The notes below the pieces were generated by a model, which searched no databases, was not told the origin of the DNA, and was given only the letters and a program-made list of their open reading frames with translations. Both the position numbers and the translations under genes were made by a program. Below are positions 34,861 to 46,389 of a stretch of DNA of 64,000 nt, in pieces. How positions within the stretch are numbered: the stretch's first letter is position 1; the number at the start of each line of letters is the position of its first letter. The stretch lies in assembly GCA_027475525.1 (NCBI GenBank), contig JAMWFC010000052.1, positions 310,001 through 374,000 of the forward strand. The letters are read 5' to 3'. This DNA comes from Macrolepiota albuminosa (Eukaryota; Basidiomycota; Agaricomycetes; Agaricales; Agaricaceae).

Positions 34861-37506
34861 ATGGAGCAGGCAAACACACCGCGTATGCCGCCAAGAAACC
34901 ACTTCTTGTCGCCAAAATGGGACGAGACAAAACCTCGCGAGCTAACACAGTATTTCCGAGAATTGGAATATTTATTACGTGACTGCCGAGTTACCGACAA
35001 CACACAAATGAAAGAATACGCCGCCAGATACGTTTCCTACGATACCGCGGAATTGTAAGGGCGACCTCTAGAGGCTGTGGCTCAGTCACACAGCTGGCAG
35101 AGGGAGATCCAAAGTGTATTAGAATANNNNNNNNNNNNNNNNNNNNNNNNNNNNNNNNNNNNNNNNNNNNNNNNNNNNNNNNNNNNNNNNNNNNNNNNNN
35201 NNNNNNNNNNNNNNNNNNNNNNNNNNAATAAGGAAGTGAATGAAAGGAGAGTGAAGAAATAAGGAGTGAAAGAAGAAAGGAATGAGGGGTCCCCTGACAG
35301 GAATCCTGGACGGGACTGGATGAGTTTCAAGGATTAACACAAGAGGCAGTGCCAAGGTCGTTTACCTATGAGGAATGGAAAAAGGCGATCATTAAACTGT
35401 ACCCTGGCGCTGAAGATACCTTCGCAACGGGCATTTATACACTAGGCACGCTATCTACTTATTATCGAGACTTCCAGCGAATTGCAAGATGGCTAGTACA
35501 GAATGGCAAACTCTACAGGAACGAGGAACGGCGCTTGTTTCAACAAGGCATTCCAACATCACTTTGGACTCGTATAGCTCGTCGCTTAGAAATTCTTAAG
35601 TCCGACCACCATCCTGAGGAACCCTACGATATAGAAGACTTTGGACTCGTATAGCTCGTCGCTTAGAAATTCTTAAGTCCGACCACCATCCTGAGGAACC
35701 CTACGATATAGAAGATGTCTTTGAAGCAGGTAAATGGATACTGAAAGGCACGGATACTGGCATCCCCTTCCAGCGACCTTCTAGCACTGATAACGGAGGA
35801 AAGGCGCCACCTGTTGCGGCGCCCGCACCTAGCGCAACTAACAATCAGGGAGGTTTTGTCAAGAAGGAGGACCTGGAAAACGCAGTCAACACGGCTGTCG
35901 CAAACGTTATGAGCAAATTGGAAACGTTAATCTCGACTAGCCTTAATGCACCACGAGGTAATATGCAATCCGGCCCTTGTCACTTCTGTGGTGAGGCAGG
36001 ACATACGATGACTCGCGGACGCTGCGCTATCCTCGAACAATACCTGCGCCAAGGAAGAGCACGCCGAGGCGCCGACGGGAAAATAGTCCTACCCTCCGGC
36101 GCTAACATCCCTCTATATCCTGAGCACCGAACCTTCCAGGGGCGAATTGATGAATGGCACCGACGTAACCCTGGGAACTTAGCGACGGGCAATCTCAATA
36201 GTATGGCCGCAGCGGAGGCAGAAACAACTCCACAACAGGCGCTAATCCATGAAGTACTCCAGCTTAACGCTGTTAGTGAGCGACCGACGTTGTCACGAGA
36301 GGAGAGGATCGAGACGTTGGAAAGGGAGCTAAAGTCGCTAAAGAATCAGGTTTTCGATGGTGTCGAGATTAAAAAGAGCAAGCAACCGTTGAAAGACTAT
36401 AGACCTTCAGGCGCTACGACCGATCCAGCACCTGCAAAGCCTTCGAATTCCAGTATCAACGACGACACACCTGATACGGCCAAAGCACCAGCTAGCACGG
36501 AACCGCCACTACACCCGTATTCAGGACTTGCCGGTAACTACGCTCCGCCTATCAATCAAAACTTTGGGGCGCCAGACAAGCCAGCAGGAGGCTACCGACC
36601 AACGGCACCAATCTACGACATAGAAAAATCTAAGCAAGTATTTGATCGTATTATGAAAAGTCAAGTCACAATGTCGGTAGGGGAGCTATGCAGTGTGGCG
36701 CCAGACATCAGGAATCAGATGCGTACAGCGGTAACCCCTCGACGGAACGTAGCTAACAATGTAACGGCGGTGGACGAATGCGACGACGCGCTACCTGGAT
36801 TCGCGTACATAACCGAGACGGTCGCGTCGGAAATCAAAGAAGAGGCCGCGCCACCTAAAGAAGCTACGTCCATTGACCCGGTCAAAACTTACCTTAAGTC
36901 GCTAAGATCTAGCGACGATCCCGCCGTCCTCACTGTGGCCCAAGACTCTCACGCGATTCGCTCAATTATGTTGACAGTTGATGGAAAAAGCGAGATAGAA
37001 TCTATCGTGGACAGCGGATCACAGATTATTTCAATGGCTGCTGACGTCGCTAACGAGCTTGGCATCATTTACGACCCGACCATCATTCTTAATATGCAAA
37101 GCGCTAACGGCACTATTGATCGGTCCTTGGGAATGGCTCGTAACGTGCCATGCGCTGTTGGCGATCTTACGTTTTACCTTCAAATACACATTCTTAGATC
37201 GCCTGCGTACGACTTATTATTAGGGAGGCCCTTCGACGTGATCTTACGTTTTACCTTCAAATACACATTCTTAGATCGCCTGCGTACGACTTATTATTAG
37301 GGAGGCCCTTCGACGTTTTAGCCCAATCAGTAGTCAAGACGACGTCTGAAGACGAAACGACGCTAACTATTAGCGACCCTAACTCGGGCGTCAGAAGAAC
37401 GGTACCAACATTTCCACGGGGGAAATTCCAGAAACCGGGACCGAGAAAGCGACCTTACGTTAGCGACGACCCTTGCGAGTGTTTTCCGGCGCCATCGAGG
37501 AGATGA
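34861..37506 (+). CDS. Gypsy gag-protease polyprotein
   Basis: First ATG at 34861 (MEQANTPRMPPRNHFLSPKW). A capsid-like region follows (ELTQYFRELEYLLRDC; after the solo LTR, SWTGLDEFQGLTQEAV and WKKAIIKLYPGAEDTF). The zinc knuckle CHFCGEAGHTMTRGRC is near 35975. The aspartic protease has IVDSGSQIISMAADV near 37010 and LLLGRPFDV. The frame ends with TGA at 37504-37506. It is interrupted by the LTR-X insertion at 35054-35299 and by 77-bp duplications at 35562 and 37163. Pol lies in the -1 frame and overlaps by some 40 nt. Confidence 0.85.
35054..35299 (+). mobile_element. Solo LTR, family X, copy 3, with assembly gap
   Basis: 73 bases of the left end (TGTAAGGGCGACCTC...) and 73 bases of the right end (...CCCCTGACA) flank 100 Ns at 35127-35226. 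TSD GGAAT is at 35049-35053 and 35300-35304. Compared with 518-bp copies, about 372 bases should lie in the gap. Confidence 0.85.
35127..35226. other. Assembly gap of exactly 100 N
   Basis: A run of 100 N inside a multicopy LTR. The round size suggests a placeholder rather than a measured gap. Confidence 0.95.
35562..35715. repeat. 77-bp tandem duplication in gag
   Basis: CTTTGGACTCGTATAGCTCG starts at 35562 and 35639. It introduces a stop in gag; reading across one copy only restores the frame from DIEDF to DIEDVFEAGKW. Confidence 0.85.
37163..37316. repeat. 77-bp tandem duplication in protease
   Basis: GATCTTACGTTTTACCTTC starts at 37163 and 37240. With a single copy the frame runs LLLGRPFDVLAQSVVKTT. 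Confidence 0.85.
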
Positions 37507-40500
37507 GTGATGAGGATCATGGAGATGAAGCGCTTATCTTGGACTATAACCATCGGACTGGGCAAGTAAACTTTATATCCTATACCCCTTTAGCCCATGA
37601 AATCTTGAATTATTCTTCGTCGCTTACTAGCGAAGCGTTATCCTACTTATACCTCACTGCGTCAGATATTACTGAAAACCTTTCAACAGACACTTATTTC
37701 GTTTCTACTCCCGACTCGAAAGAATCTTTGATATCAGGTTTCGCTAGAAACCATGACTCTATTTATAATACGTTTGCTAACAATAGTACCCCTAAGCGCA
37801 AAGGGGTTCAGGTCAAGAAGAAATATAAACCCGTAGCGCTTAAAACAAAACCGGTAGCAAGCGCCGTACCCGAGGAATTTCGCATCGAAAGAAAAATAAT
37901 AGGCGACCCTTTGGCTACCCTGCCAAAACTCGATCCAAATCCACCACCCTTTGAACCAACAGGACAATTTACAGAAGAACGAAAGGTGCTATTTCTTAGC
38001 GCCCACGATACCGGCTTCCTCTTGACGGAGGAGATGAACGTACTAGTCGACATCATGCAAAAACAGAATGAGGCTTTTGCATGGGAGGACTCAGAACGCG
38101 GTAAACTTAGAACTGACTTCTTTCCACCAGTGGTTATACCAACAATACCGCACGTGCCCTGGACTGAGCATAACCGACCCATACCCCCGGGCATCGAAGC
38201 TGAAGTCTGCCAAATTATTCGCTCCAAGATAGCGGCAGGTGTATACGAGCCTTCTAATTCGGCCTACCGCTCGAGGTGGTTCTGCGTACTAAAGAAAAAC
38301 GGGAAGCTACGCATAGTTCACAGCCTAGAACCGCTAAACAAAGTCACCATTCGTCATTCAGGGGTACCGCCATTTCCCGATCACGTCGCTGAATCTTTCG
38401 CGGGACGAATATGTGGCGCTACCCTGGATTTGTACGTAGGCTATGACGAGCGCTTAATCCATCCTTCCTCTCGCGACTTGACGACATTTCAAACACTACC
38501 CTGGATTTGTACGTAGGCTATGACGAGCGCTTAATCCATCCTTCCTCTCGCGACTTGACGACATTTCAAACACTGTTTAGGGCGCTACGACTAGTCACAC
38601 TTCCTATGGGATGGACAAACTCGGTACCGATATTTCACGACGATATTACATTTATCCTACAACCCGAAATACCCCACCATGTGCTCAGTTTCATAGACGA
38701 CGTAGGAGTTAAAGGCCCGAAGGATTGGCGATTGGTAGATGGCAAGCCCGAAGTTCACCCGGAAAATCCTAATATTCGCATGGCGCTATGGGAATTCTTT
38801 CAACTGGTTAACCGAGTACTTCAGCGCATGAAGTATTGTGGCGGGACGTTTTCAGGGCACAAGCTCGTTCTTTGCGCACCGCAGTTTAAAATTTTGGGGC
38901 ACGTTTGCACGCCAGAAGGCAGGATTCCAGAAAAGAGCCGATTAGCGCTGTTGGAGAAATGGGGGGTCTGTCATAACCTCTCGGAAGTTCGCGCGTTCTT
39001 GGGCACTGTAGGGGTGCTGCGCATGTTCATACACCATTTTTCTCATCGCGCAAACGCCCTTAATCGCCTAACCCGTTCAGGGGTCCCCTTCGAATTCGGA
39101 CCCGATCAAATCAATGCCCAGAAGGACTTAGTAAAGGCGCTACAGGAAGCGAAACCATTGGTACCCATTGACTATACTACCGCCGATCCCGTTATACTTG
39201 CTGTTGACACATCATATATCGCCGTTGGCTTCTTCTTATGCCTGTCAGGGGACCCCTCATTCCTTTCTTCTTTCACTCCTTATTTCTTCACTCTCCTTTC
39301 ATTCACTTCCTTATTTCTTCTACCATTCTCTCATTTTGCTGTTACTACTTCTTCAACACTATCTGTTGGTACTATTCTCAACCTTTGAGGTGCTCTGGTT
39401 CTTTAGCTATCACTCAGACAAGTGTGGGCCCTTCAGCACCGCTCCAGGCTGCTTAGATAAGCCGGAGTTTGCCTTTCTGACTTCTAAAGTCCGGAGTTTT
39501 CCTCCCTTGTTTGCACACTTGTTTGGTTAGTCAATTTTCGAGTTTTTAAGGTTTTGTTGTACTGTACAGTTGTTTCCCACGCTTCAGAGGCCCCAGAAGC
39601 GTCCAACCTGGCATAGGGAATCCCCAGACTTGTTCTCTTTGGATCTCCCTCTGCCAGGTGAGTAGTTACCTTGATATTGTCAGTATATATTCTAATACAC
39701 TTTGGATCTCCCTCTGCCAGCTGTGTGACTGAGCCACAGCCTCTAGAGGTCACCCTTACAATGCCAGTGTGATAGCGTGAACCGGAAGATTAGGCGCTAC
39801 AATCGCTTCGGATCGATTACCCTTAACGACCGAGAATCGCGCTACAGTCAGCCCAAGCTAGAGTTATATGGCTTGTTTCGATCGTTTCAGGCGCTGTGCA
39901 TGTACCTCATTGGGGTACGAAATCTCATTGTCGAGGTCGACGCACGATACATCAAAGGAATGCTTCAGAACCCTGATATTCAACCGTCGGCCAGTATGAA
40001 CCGCTGGGTAGTAGCGATATTAATGTTTCACTTCGAGTTAGTACACGTCAAAAGTGCATTCCACGGGCCGGACGGATTATCTAGGCGACCCAGACAACCG
40101 GAAGATGAAGCGCTAGACGATAGCGACAATGATGTATTTGACGACTGGATTGATTATCTAGGCGACCCAGACAACCGGAAGATGAAGCGCTAGACGATAG
40201 CAACAACGAGGTATTTGACGACTGGATTGATTGATTGCATGGTTTCGTGCATATCATTCAGCTGCCTATTCCAGCGCTTCGCGAAGACCAACCAGTTTCA
40301 AATTGGCTTCACCCTATTGTTCCGTACCAGCCCCGACCATATCAGGCATCATCAACTTTTTACACGGCCAGTATCTATAACGTCGCTAAGCCATTGTTCC
40401 GTACCAGCCCCGACCATATCAGGCATCATCAACTTTTTACACGGCCAGTATCTATAACATCGCTAAGCCATCTAACGATCTAAAGATAGTCGAGGAACCA

Positions 40501-41937
40501 AGACCCTTGCGAGAAGACAGTCAGAACCTGCCATATTCGGCGGTACCTCGAAGCGCCAAAGCTAAGTCAGAAGATCAGCGAGTGGACCAGGTTAGGAAGT
40601 GGCTACAGGATTTGCGACGACCATCAGACCTTACGGATACGGAATACGCCACCTTCATTCGATACGCGACAACTTTCTTTATGGTGGAAAACCAACTTTG
40701 GCGACGAAATAGAGATGGCGCCCATAAACTAGTAATTAAACCGGATAATCGAGTTAGGATTCTGCGCGCTATGCATGATGACTTGGGACACCGAGGACTC
40801 TATGCGACAAGGGCGAACCTTTTGGAGCGCTTTTGGTGGCCGCAAGTTAGCGCCGATATTGCGTGGTATATTCGCACTTGTCATCTCTGTCAAATCCAGC
40901 AGACACGTCAGGTTCTAATTCCCCCAACAGTAGCGACTCCAGCGCCGTTATTTGGAAAAATATATATCGACACCATGCACATGCCCAAGTCAGGGCGCTA
41001 CAAGTATATCATTCAAGGAAGGTGTTCCTTGGTACATTGGCCGGAGTTCCGTATGCTTCAGCGGGAAAATACAGACGCTATAGCTAAGTGGCTCTTTGAG
41101 GACGTTATCTGCCGCTGGGGAGCCCTTCACGAGATAGTCACAGACAACGGAGCGCCAATAGTAAAGGCGCTCACTTATCTTGCCAAGAAATACAACATAC
41201 AACACATCCGAGTCTCAGGATACAATAAACGTGCTAATGGAATCGTAGAAAGGCCACATTTCGATGTTCGACAAGCGCTATTCAAGGCGGTTGACGGTGA
41301 CGAAAGTCGCTGGAGCGAGGCGACTTATTCGGTCTTCTGGTCGGAGCGGGTTACCGTACGAAAGAGGATGGGTTGCTCTCCCTACTATGCGGCTACTGGC
41401 ACCCACCCCTTGCTACCTGCGGACGTGGTGGAAGCGACGTACCTACAACCCCCACCGAACTCAATACTATCCTCTACCAACATGATCGCTAGACGCGCTA
41501 TAGACTTACAACGATGCGTGGAGGATCTCGAGCGCTTACACGAGGTAGTATTTCAGGCTAGACGGCAAGCTGCGCTACGATTTGAGACCGAGCATAGCGC
41601 CACGATCCGAGACTACAACTTCACAACTGGCGCCCTAGTACTAATGCGCAACTCCAAGATCGAAGTTACTCATAACAAAAAGATGCGGCCTCGGTATCTG
41701 GGACCCCTAATAGTGGTTTCCCGCAATCGGGGAGGCGCATACGTACTCTGCAAGTTGGACGGCTCAGTTTTGCATCGACCAGTAGCGGCATTCCGACTCA
41801 TTCCCTACTTAGCACGCGAACACATTTCATTACCTGTATCGGCGCTGGACATTGACACTGCTAAACTTCGAGAACTAGAGGAAACCAAATTTGTGGACGA
41901 TGATGAAGTCGCACCAGAAGAAGAAACCGATCAGTAA
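37503..41937 (+). CDS. Gypsy pol: reverse transcriptase, RNase H, integrase
   Basis: The open frame begins before the first ATG at 37503 (MSDEDHGDEALILDYNH). RT: RSRWFCVLKKNGKLRIVHSL, GATLDLYVGYDERLI, FRALRLVTLPMGWTNSVPIF, catalytic LSFIDDVGV (F-x-D-D), and thumb motifs EVRAFLGTVGVLRMFIHHF. RNase H: ILAVDTSYIAVGFFL, split by LTR-X at 39243-39760, then SRYSQPKLELYGLFRS and HGPDGLSRRP. Integrase (about 40700-41700): HDDLGHRGLY...CHLCQIQ zinc finger, Asp in YIDTMHMP, Asp in VTDNGAP, Glu in GIVERPHFDVR. C-terminus: RYLGPLIVVSRN. Stop TAA at 41935-41937. Further breaks at 38419, 40075 and 40316 coincide with 77-bp duplications, so the true pol is probably open. Confidence 0.9.
38419..38572. repeat. 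77-bp tandem duplication in RT
   Basis: CTACCCTGGATTTGTACG starts at 38419 and 38496, exactly at the point where the RT frame breaks. Confidence 0.87.
39243..39760 (-). mobile_element. Solo LTR, family X, copy 4
   Basis: 518 bp, inverted: starts TGTCAGGGGACCCC and ends GGTCACCCTTACA. TSD ATGCC at 39238-39242 and 39761-39765. Removing it joins AVGFFLC directly to QCDSVNRKI of RNase H. Confidence 0.9.
40075..40228. repeat. 77-bp tandem duplication (near-exact)
   Basis: GATTATCTAGGCGACCCAG starts at 40075 and 40152; three mismatches toward the end. It creates the apparent stop after DNRKMKR. Confidence 0.8.
40316..40469. repeat. 77-bp tandem duplication (near-exact)
   Basis: ATTGTTCCGTACCAGCC starts at 40316 and 40393; one mismatch (CGTCGC versus CATCGC), again at a CpG. 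Confidence 0.82.
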
Positions 41938-42075
41938 TAGGATCTGGAGGGGAAGGGCGCTAGACCTTAGCGCCTTGCACCTTACTTATGAACGGAACAA
42001 CAACGCATTGAATTTCATACTATATAAATACTATACTGGGCTATGGATCTGGCAATAATTGATCTATGGGCTACT

Positions 42076-42941
42076 TTACGTTCTACGGCGAGGACCCCTG
42101 ACAAATCCCTCAGAGCGCCGGGGGTGCTGTCTGCGGCGGAGATGCGCAGGAGAAGGAGGCGGTGCAGGGGGAAGAATAGGCGACGGAGTAGAGGGAAAGG
42201 TCCCTGGAGGAAAGGTGGAGAAGCCGGGAGGAGATTCATTGGAGGGAGCAGGCGGCGCTCCAGCGCGAATGGTGGAAGAGCCGGTGGGAGATTCGTTTAT
42301 GGGAGCAGGCGGCGCTCCAGCTCCGAAGCGAAAGGTGAAGGGACCGGGTGGAGACTCATGTATGGGGGCAGGAGGCGCTCCAGCTCCGAAGCAAGGAGCT
42401 AGAGGCGTAAAAGGAATGATGACGTGCTCGAGCATGGCGGCACGAACATCGTCGTCAATCAGATCCGGCAAGGGCAACCACTTCAAAGTCTGAAGCTGGG
42501 GTCAGCAAACCTGAACGTGTGAACGGGGAAAAGGAGAGGAACTCACAACATTATCCGTTTCGAGGAGTAGGTACTCCAAGCTTTTTGTGCTACCCGAAAT
42601 AGGGGAAAAGGAGAGGAACTCACAACATTATCCGTTTCGAGGAGTAGGTACTCCAAGCTTTTTGTGCTACCCGAAATAGGAGGCTGGGCAGACACGTAAG
42701 AAGGTACTTAATCACTCGGACGGTAGAAACTTACCGTGTTGGGGTGCTGTTCGGACTCTACGAGCCACTCCTGGGCCATAGCCAGAAGTAACCGGTAGCG
42801 CCGAATCAGGGTCAGGATATTGCCGTTGTGGTGTCGAATACCGCCTGGGGGCAGTCGAGCAAAGAACATCTCGAGGCGATCTAAGACCTCGGGACGAGGG
42901 ACAGAGGTGATATCTTCAAGAAGGAAAAAGGGAGCAGGCAT
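42076..42941 (-). CDS. Antisense accessory protein C of the gypsy element
   Basis: Not a recognised family. ATG at 42941: MPAPFFLLEDITSVPRPEVL, then a helical module (LDRLEMFFARLPPGGI, LIRRYRLLLAMAQEWLVE), a GT donor after EQHPNT, a short exon (PPISGSTKSLEYLLLE), and a last exon starting LQTLKWLPLPDLIDDD. That exon leads to a Pro-rich tail with three repeats of the type GAGAPPAPI.ESP, ending at 42076. A 77-bp duplication (42525-42678) sits across the second exon. Opposite in direction to pol and convergent with it. Its N-terminal module resembles those of accessory proteins B and A. Confidence 0.6.
42525..42678. repeat. 77-bp tandem duplication in accessory gene C
   Basis: GGGGAAAAGGAGAGGAACTC starts at 42525 and 42602. 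Confidence 0.85.
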
Positions 42942-43104
42942 TTCGAAGAACTTAACAACGCTAGGCCCGGAAATCTCAGATATATACCTAGCGACCTTAT
43001 GCAGGGTCGAAGGGACTTAGGAAACAGAACTTATGCGGCACCATCACGAGGACGCGACAACAACGATATATTTCATATAACAACGGCAGAAGAAGCAAAA
43101 AGCT

Positions 43105-43258
43105 GGGAATATGTTAGGCCGGTGGCGCTGCGAAGAAGATGGGATCGCCTCACTCAAACTATAGGGGGGGGGGGAGAAAAAGGGAATATGTTAGGCCGGT
43201 GGCGCTGCGAAGAAGATGGGATCGCCTCACTCAAACTATAGGGGGGGGGGGAGAAAAA
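43105..43258. repeat. 77-bp tandem duplication with G tract
   Basis: GGGAATATGTTAGGCCGG starts at 43105 and 43182; each copy carries an 11-12 nt G run, which may itself be a sequencing difficulty. Confidence 0.85.
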
Positions 43259-43411
43259 CAACACGCGACAGGTCAAGAAGGGCCGAACCAAGAAATACGC
43301 TTGCTAACAACTGTCGGCCCCTCGAGGGGACCACGAAAGAGACGAGCGCCGGTATACTTGCGAGGGGACTAAGGGAAAGGAGCCGTTAGATACGGAAGGA
43401 GAGGTGATGGC

Positions 43412-43794
43412 TCAGTTACTAACCAGGTAATAGCTTTCCTCCATCAAAAGTTGAAGACAATCCGCCGTGTCTTCGGTGGCGATTTCCTGGATTTGGGCGA
43501 CTGTCAGAAGGAGTGCGCCAAGAATAGCAAGACACGCACATGGAAAGCCTGACTCCAAGTAGCCTCTGTACCAAAACGCGTTAACGGGGACGCGTCTCCC
43601 CAGATTTCACAAGCAGCCCGCAGAAGCCGACAGCGACGACTCAACTCGACTACTTCGTCAGCCAACTTAGGAATACCCTCGGGAGGGTAATGATGAAAGA
43701 ACGAGGTGGCCCGGTCCAGAAAGGTGGGAGGGTCCATGGTAACATAGGCACGATCACAGCTTCGAGTCCACACGCAACCAGACAGGGTGGCCAT
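43412..43794 (-). CDS. Antisense accessory protein B of the gypsy element
   Basis: Unknown family. ATG at 43794: MATLSGCVWTRSCDRAYVTM, helical module PTFLDRATSFFHHYPPEGI and VELSRRCRLLRAACEIWGD, then SQAFHV. A short GT-AG intron joins in frame to LAQIQEIATEDTADCLQLLM and EESYYLVSN with TGA at 43412-43414, about 115 aa. The module aligns with that of protein C (FLDRATSFFHHYPPEGI versus VLDRLEMFFARLPPGGI). Lies between C and A, same strand. Confidence 0.6.
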
Positions 43795-44054
43795 CGCGAA
43801 GACTGATGGAATCGAGTTGATGCATAAGTAATTTATAGGACACAGGAAGCGTTTCGATTAGCGACAGCGTGGGAGGACTTTTCTCAAGGAGCCAGGACCC
43901 TAACAGGAGCGCTAGCCAATCAAAAGTGCTTAACTTATTCTGGGTCCCTCCAAAAAGGGAATCGACATTCGATGTTCAGCGCTTACTCACAACCGCGCTA
44001 AACGGACATAAGGAAACTCGCATGGCAGGAGGGGGCGTCCAAAAGGGATCGAAC

Positions 44055-46242
44055 TTATGGAAGGTTAGAAAAGGGGAGAAAAAGGGGAACAAACAAAGAC
44101 GGACGTACCCGGACAGTTACAGGCGCACGGGGTGTCCACTCATGGCGCTCGTTGCCGGGGGACATAGCTCTGGCGGAAGAAAGATGGATGCCGTAGGGAG
44201 GCAAGTATCTCCAGCGGCGACGACGCTCACCTTCCGGCACCAGGGTTCCTTCGGATTCCGGCGCCGCAGAAGTCTCGCGACTACTAGGAAAAGAAGAGGA
44301 GCTGTGGGGAGGAGTAAGGGACGGAGTGATAGGGAGAGCAACCGGAGTGTCGCTAGCCGCAACCGACTCGGGGGCGGGGGTAGCGCCAGCGTCAGACATA
44401 ACGACATCTTCGGCAGCAGGGATAGCCACGACGACGGGAACAGGAGTGGGGGACCTATCAGTCAAGAAGTTAGCACGCGAAGAAAAGAGAAGTTAGGAAA
44501 ATGCGTACTGGTTACCACTGGGGCCACTCTGACGAGGGTTAGCGGCGATAGGGGGAGTAAGGCGAAGCAGGAGAGCGCGTACCGCCAATAGCGCATCGGC
44601 ATCAACAACGGGCTCAGCTTCATCATCATCCTCTCCCTCGGCATCCCTCTCAGTGCCCTCCCCCTCATCCGTAGAAGACTTGGTCGAAGACAAAACCACA
44701 GGCGTAGCAGGCGCTAGCTCGCGGCGCTTACCAGGGCTCTTGCCAGGAGACGCGACAACAGGCTTACGTTTCGAAAGAACGGGACGACGAGGAGAGCGAG
44801 CAAAAGGTGCTGCCACGGTAGTACCATCCTGGGTAGTCGGCAGCGCCAGGCTGGCTGCGCTGATTACCGTGGGTTGGTGAGTAGCCGCCAGATCACGTTG
44901 CTGCAGCACGAAGTCCCGGGCGTTACGAACCAACACCGCGCGCTCATAGTTCCTTTGCATAATGGCGTCCCTACCACGTTCGCGAGTACGAATCCCGTTG
45001 AAGGCGCAGCCTCGTTTCAACGCATCGCACCGATAGCAAGGCAGAGACGTGGTAGGAAACCAGCAGCCCTCAGGGTCGTTCTCAGACCAACACTTGTCAC
45101 ACTAAGAAAGAAGTCAACAACGGCATGAACCTACTAAGGGGCAAACCAGTGCTTACAGCGCCAATCTTTGCCCTAAACGCGCGACGCTCCAAGGGCGCAA
45201 CGGTAACCTTCTTCTTGCTGCCCAGCACTTGGACACCAGCCAGGACGCCGGTATCAATAACGGTAGTATCACGGCGAAGACGCAAAAGGTCGCGAAGCTC
45301 CGCGTCGGTGAACATGGTCTGGTTAGGCACCTATCGACATTAACATTTAGGCGCTAAAGTCTAGCGACAACGAGCAAAGCACTTACGACATACAAAGGGG
45401 GAACACGAGCAGGGAGATTGATCTGGAAGGGGAGAAGTCAGAAAAATGGAGTAAGGAAGATAGGAAAAGAACGCACGGTACGTTTGGGAGGAGAACTAGC
45501 ACGAGCAGGAGGCGCTCGTTCAATAACAATGGCGAAATTACGCGGAGGACCATGAGAAGTTGGGCGCGTCGGGCCGGGTCGTGGCTCGCTACGAGAAACG
45601 GCAATACGTTTGATGGCCGAATGGGGAGGGGCAGTACGGACGGGAGAAGCAGCGCTTGGGGCAGGGCGAGTGGAAGAAGCAGCGCCACGAAAAGGGCTGC
45701 CAAGAACAGAAGGAGGCGGAACAGAAGTCGAAGAAGGAGGGGCGGTAGGAACAGAAGGGACAGTAGAGGCCGAGGGGGCAGTAGGAAGACTGGCGACGGT
45801 GGGAGACGTGGCAACCGACTACTCAAGGATTAACAGTGGAAAAAGGAGGGAGGAGAAGGAAGGACTTACTTCGCTAACCTCGGTACTAGCCAACAACGCG
45901 TTGATCTCGTCAGATAAGGAGGGAGCCTAGTATGGGCGCTGAACCTTAGCGCCACAACGCCAAAATCAAACTTAGAAAACTTACGAAAAGGTCCGCGAAA
46001 GGGCGCAACCAATCAGCACCCTCATACTCACGGTACCGGGCCACGCACCACTCGCGAACCTCGTCACCCCGCTCCCAGGAACTGTCGGAGCCGCGGACCA
46101 CGAGCCAGCGCCGATAGAGTTGCATAATACCAGGGACGGTTTGTGGCGCATCGGCGGGACCGACAGACTTAGCGCGATCAAATAAATAGGAGGCCTTAGC
46201 CAGGAAATTGCGGAGAGCAGAGGCGTCGAAAGAAGTGGACAT
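44055..46242 (-). CDS. Antisense accessory protein A: helical N-terminus plus Cys-rich zinc-binding-like domain
   Basis: Multi-exon minus-strand gene. ATG at 46242: MSTSFDASALRNFLAKASYL, FDRAKSVGPADAPQTVPGI, MQLYRRWLVVRG, REWCVARYREYEGADWLRPF. Further exons give APSLSDEINALLASTEVSE, a Pro/Ser-rich stretch (about 45825-45480), INLPARVPPLYV, FTDAELRDLLRLRRDTTVID, and a cysteine cluster (about 45105-45010): CDKCWSENDPEGC, WFPTTSLPCYRC, DALKRGCAF. An acidic region DEGEGTERDAEGEDDDEAE precedes a Ser/Pro-rich C-terminus ending near 44055. Exons join with GT-AG introns. The Cys cluster resembles fungal zinc-cluster domains but spacing is not canonical Zn2Cys6. Exon limits near the 3' end are uncertain. 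Confidence 0.55.
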
Positions 46243-46380
46243 ACTGGAAAGATGGAAGGAAAACACGGGAAGGTGAAGTACGGAAAACGACTTTTTATAA
46301 AGGCGCCAGCGGCATTATACGGACCGCAGCGCAGTCAAATTAACGACGGCGTTTGACTGAGGACAGTCAATTTTTCAGTT

Positions 46381-46389
46381 GGGGGGAGA
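46381..46389 (+). promoter_or_regulatory. Polypurine tract
   Basis: GGGGGGAGA immediately before the 3' LTR, the usual plus-strand primer site. Confidence 0.65.

Noticed and set aside
40075..40228. Natural C-terminal end of RNase H at DNRKMKR
   Set aside because: The stop arises from one copy of a 77-bp duplication; pol continues in frame beyond it.
43869..44591. Long plus-strand Arg/Gly-rich open frame
   Set aside because: Antisense shadow of accessory gene A, whose minus-strand exons have splice sites and biased composition that explain it.
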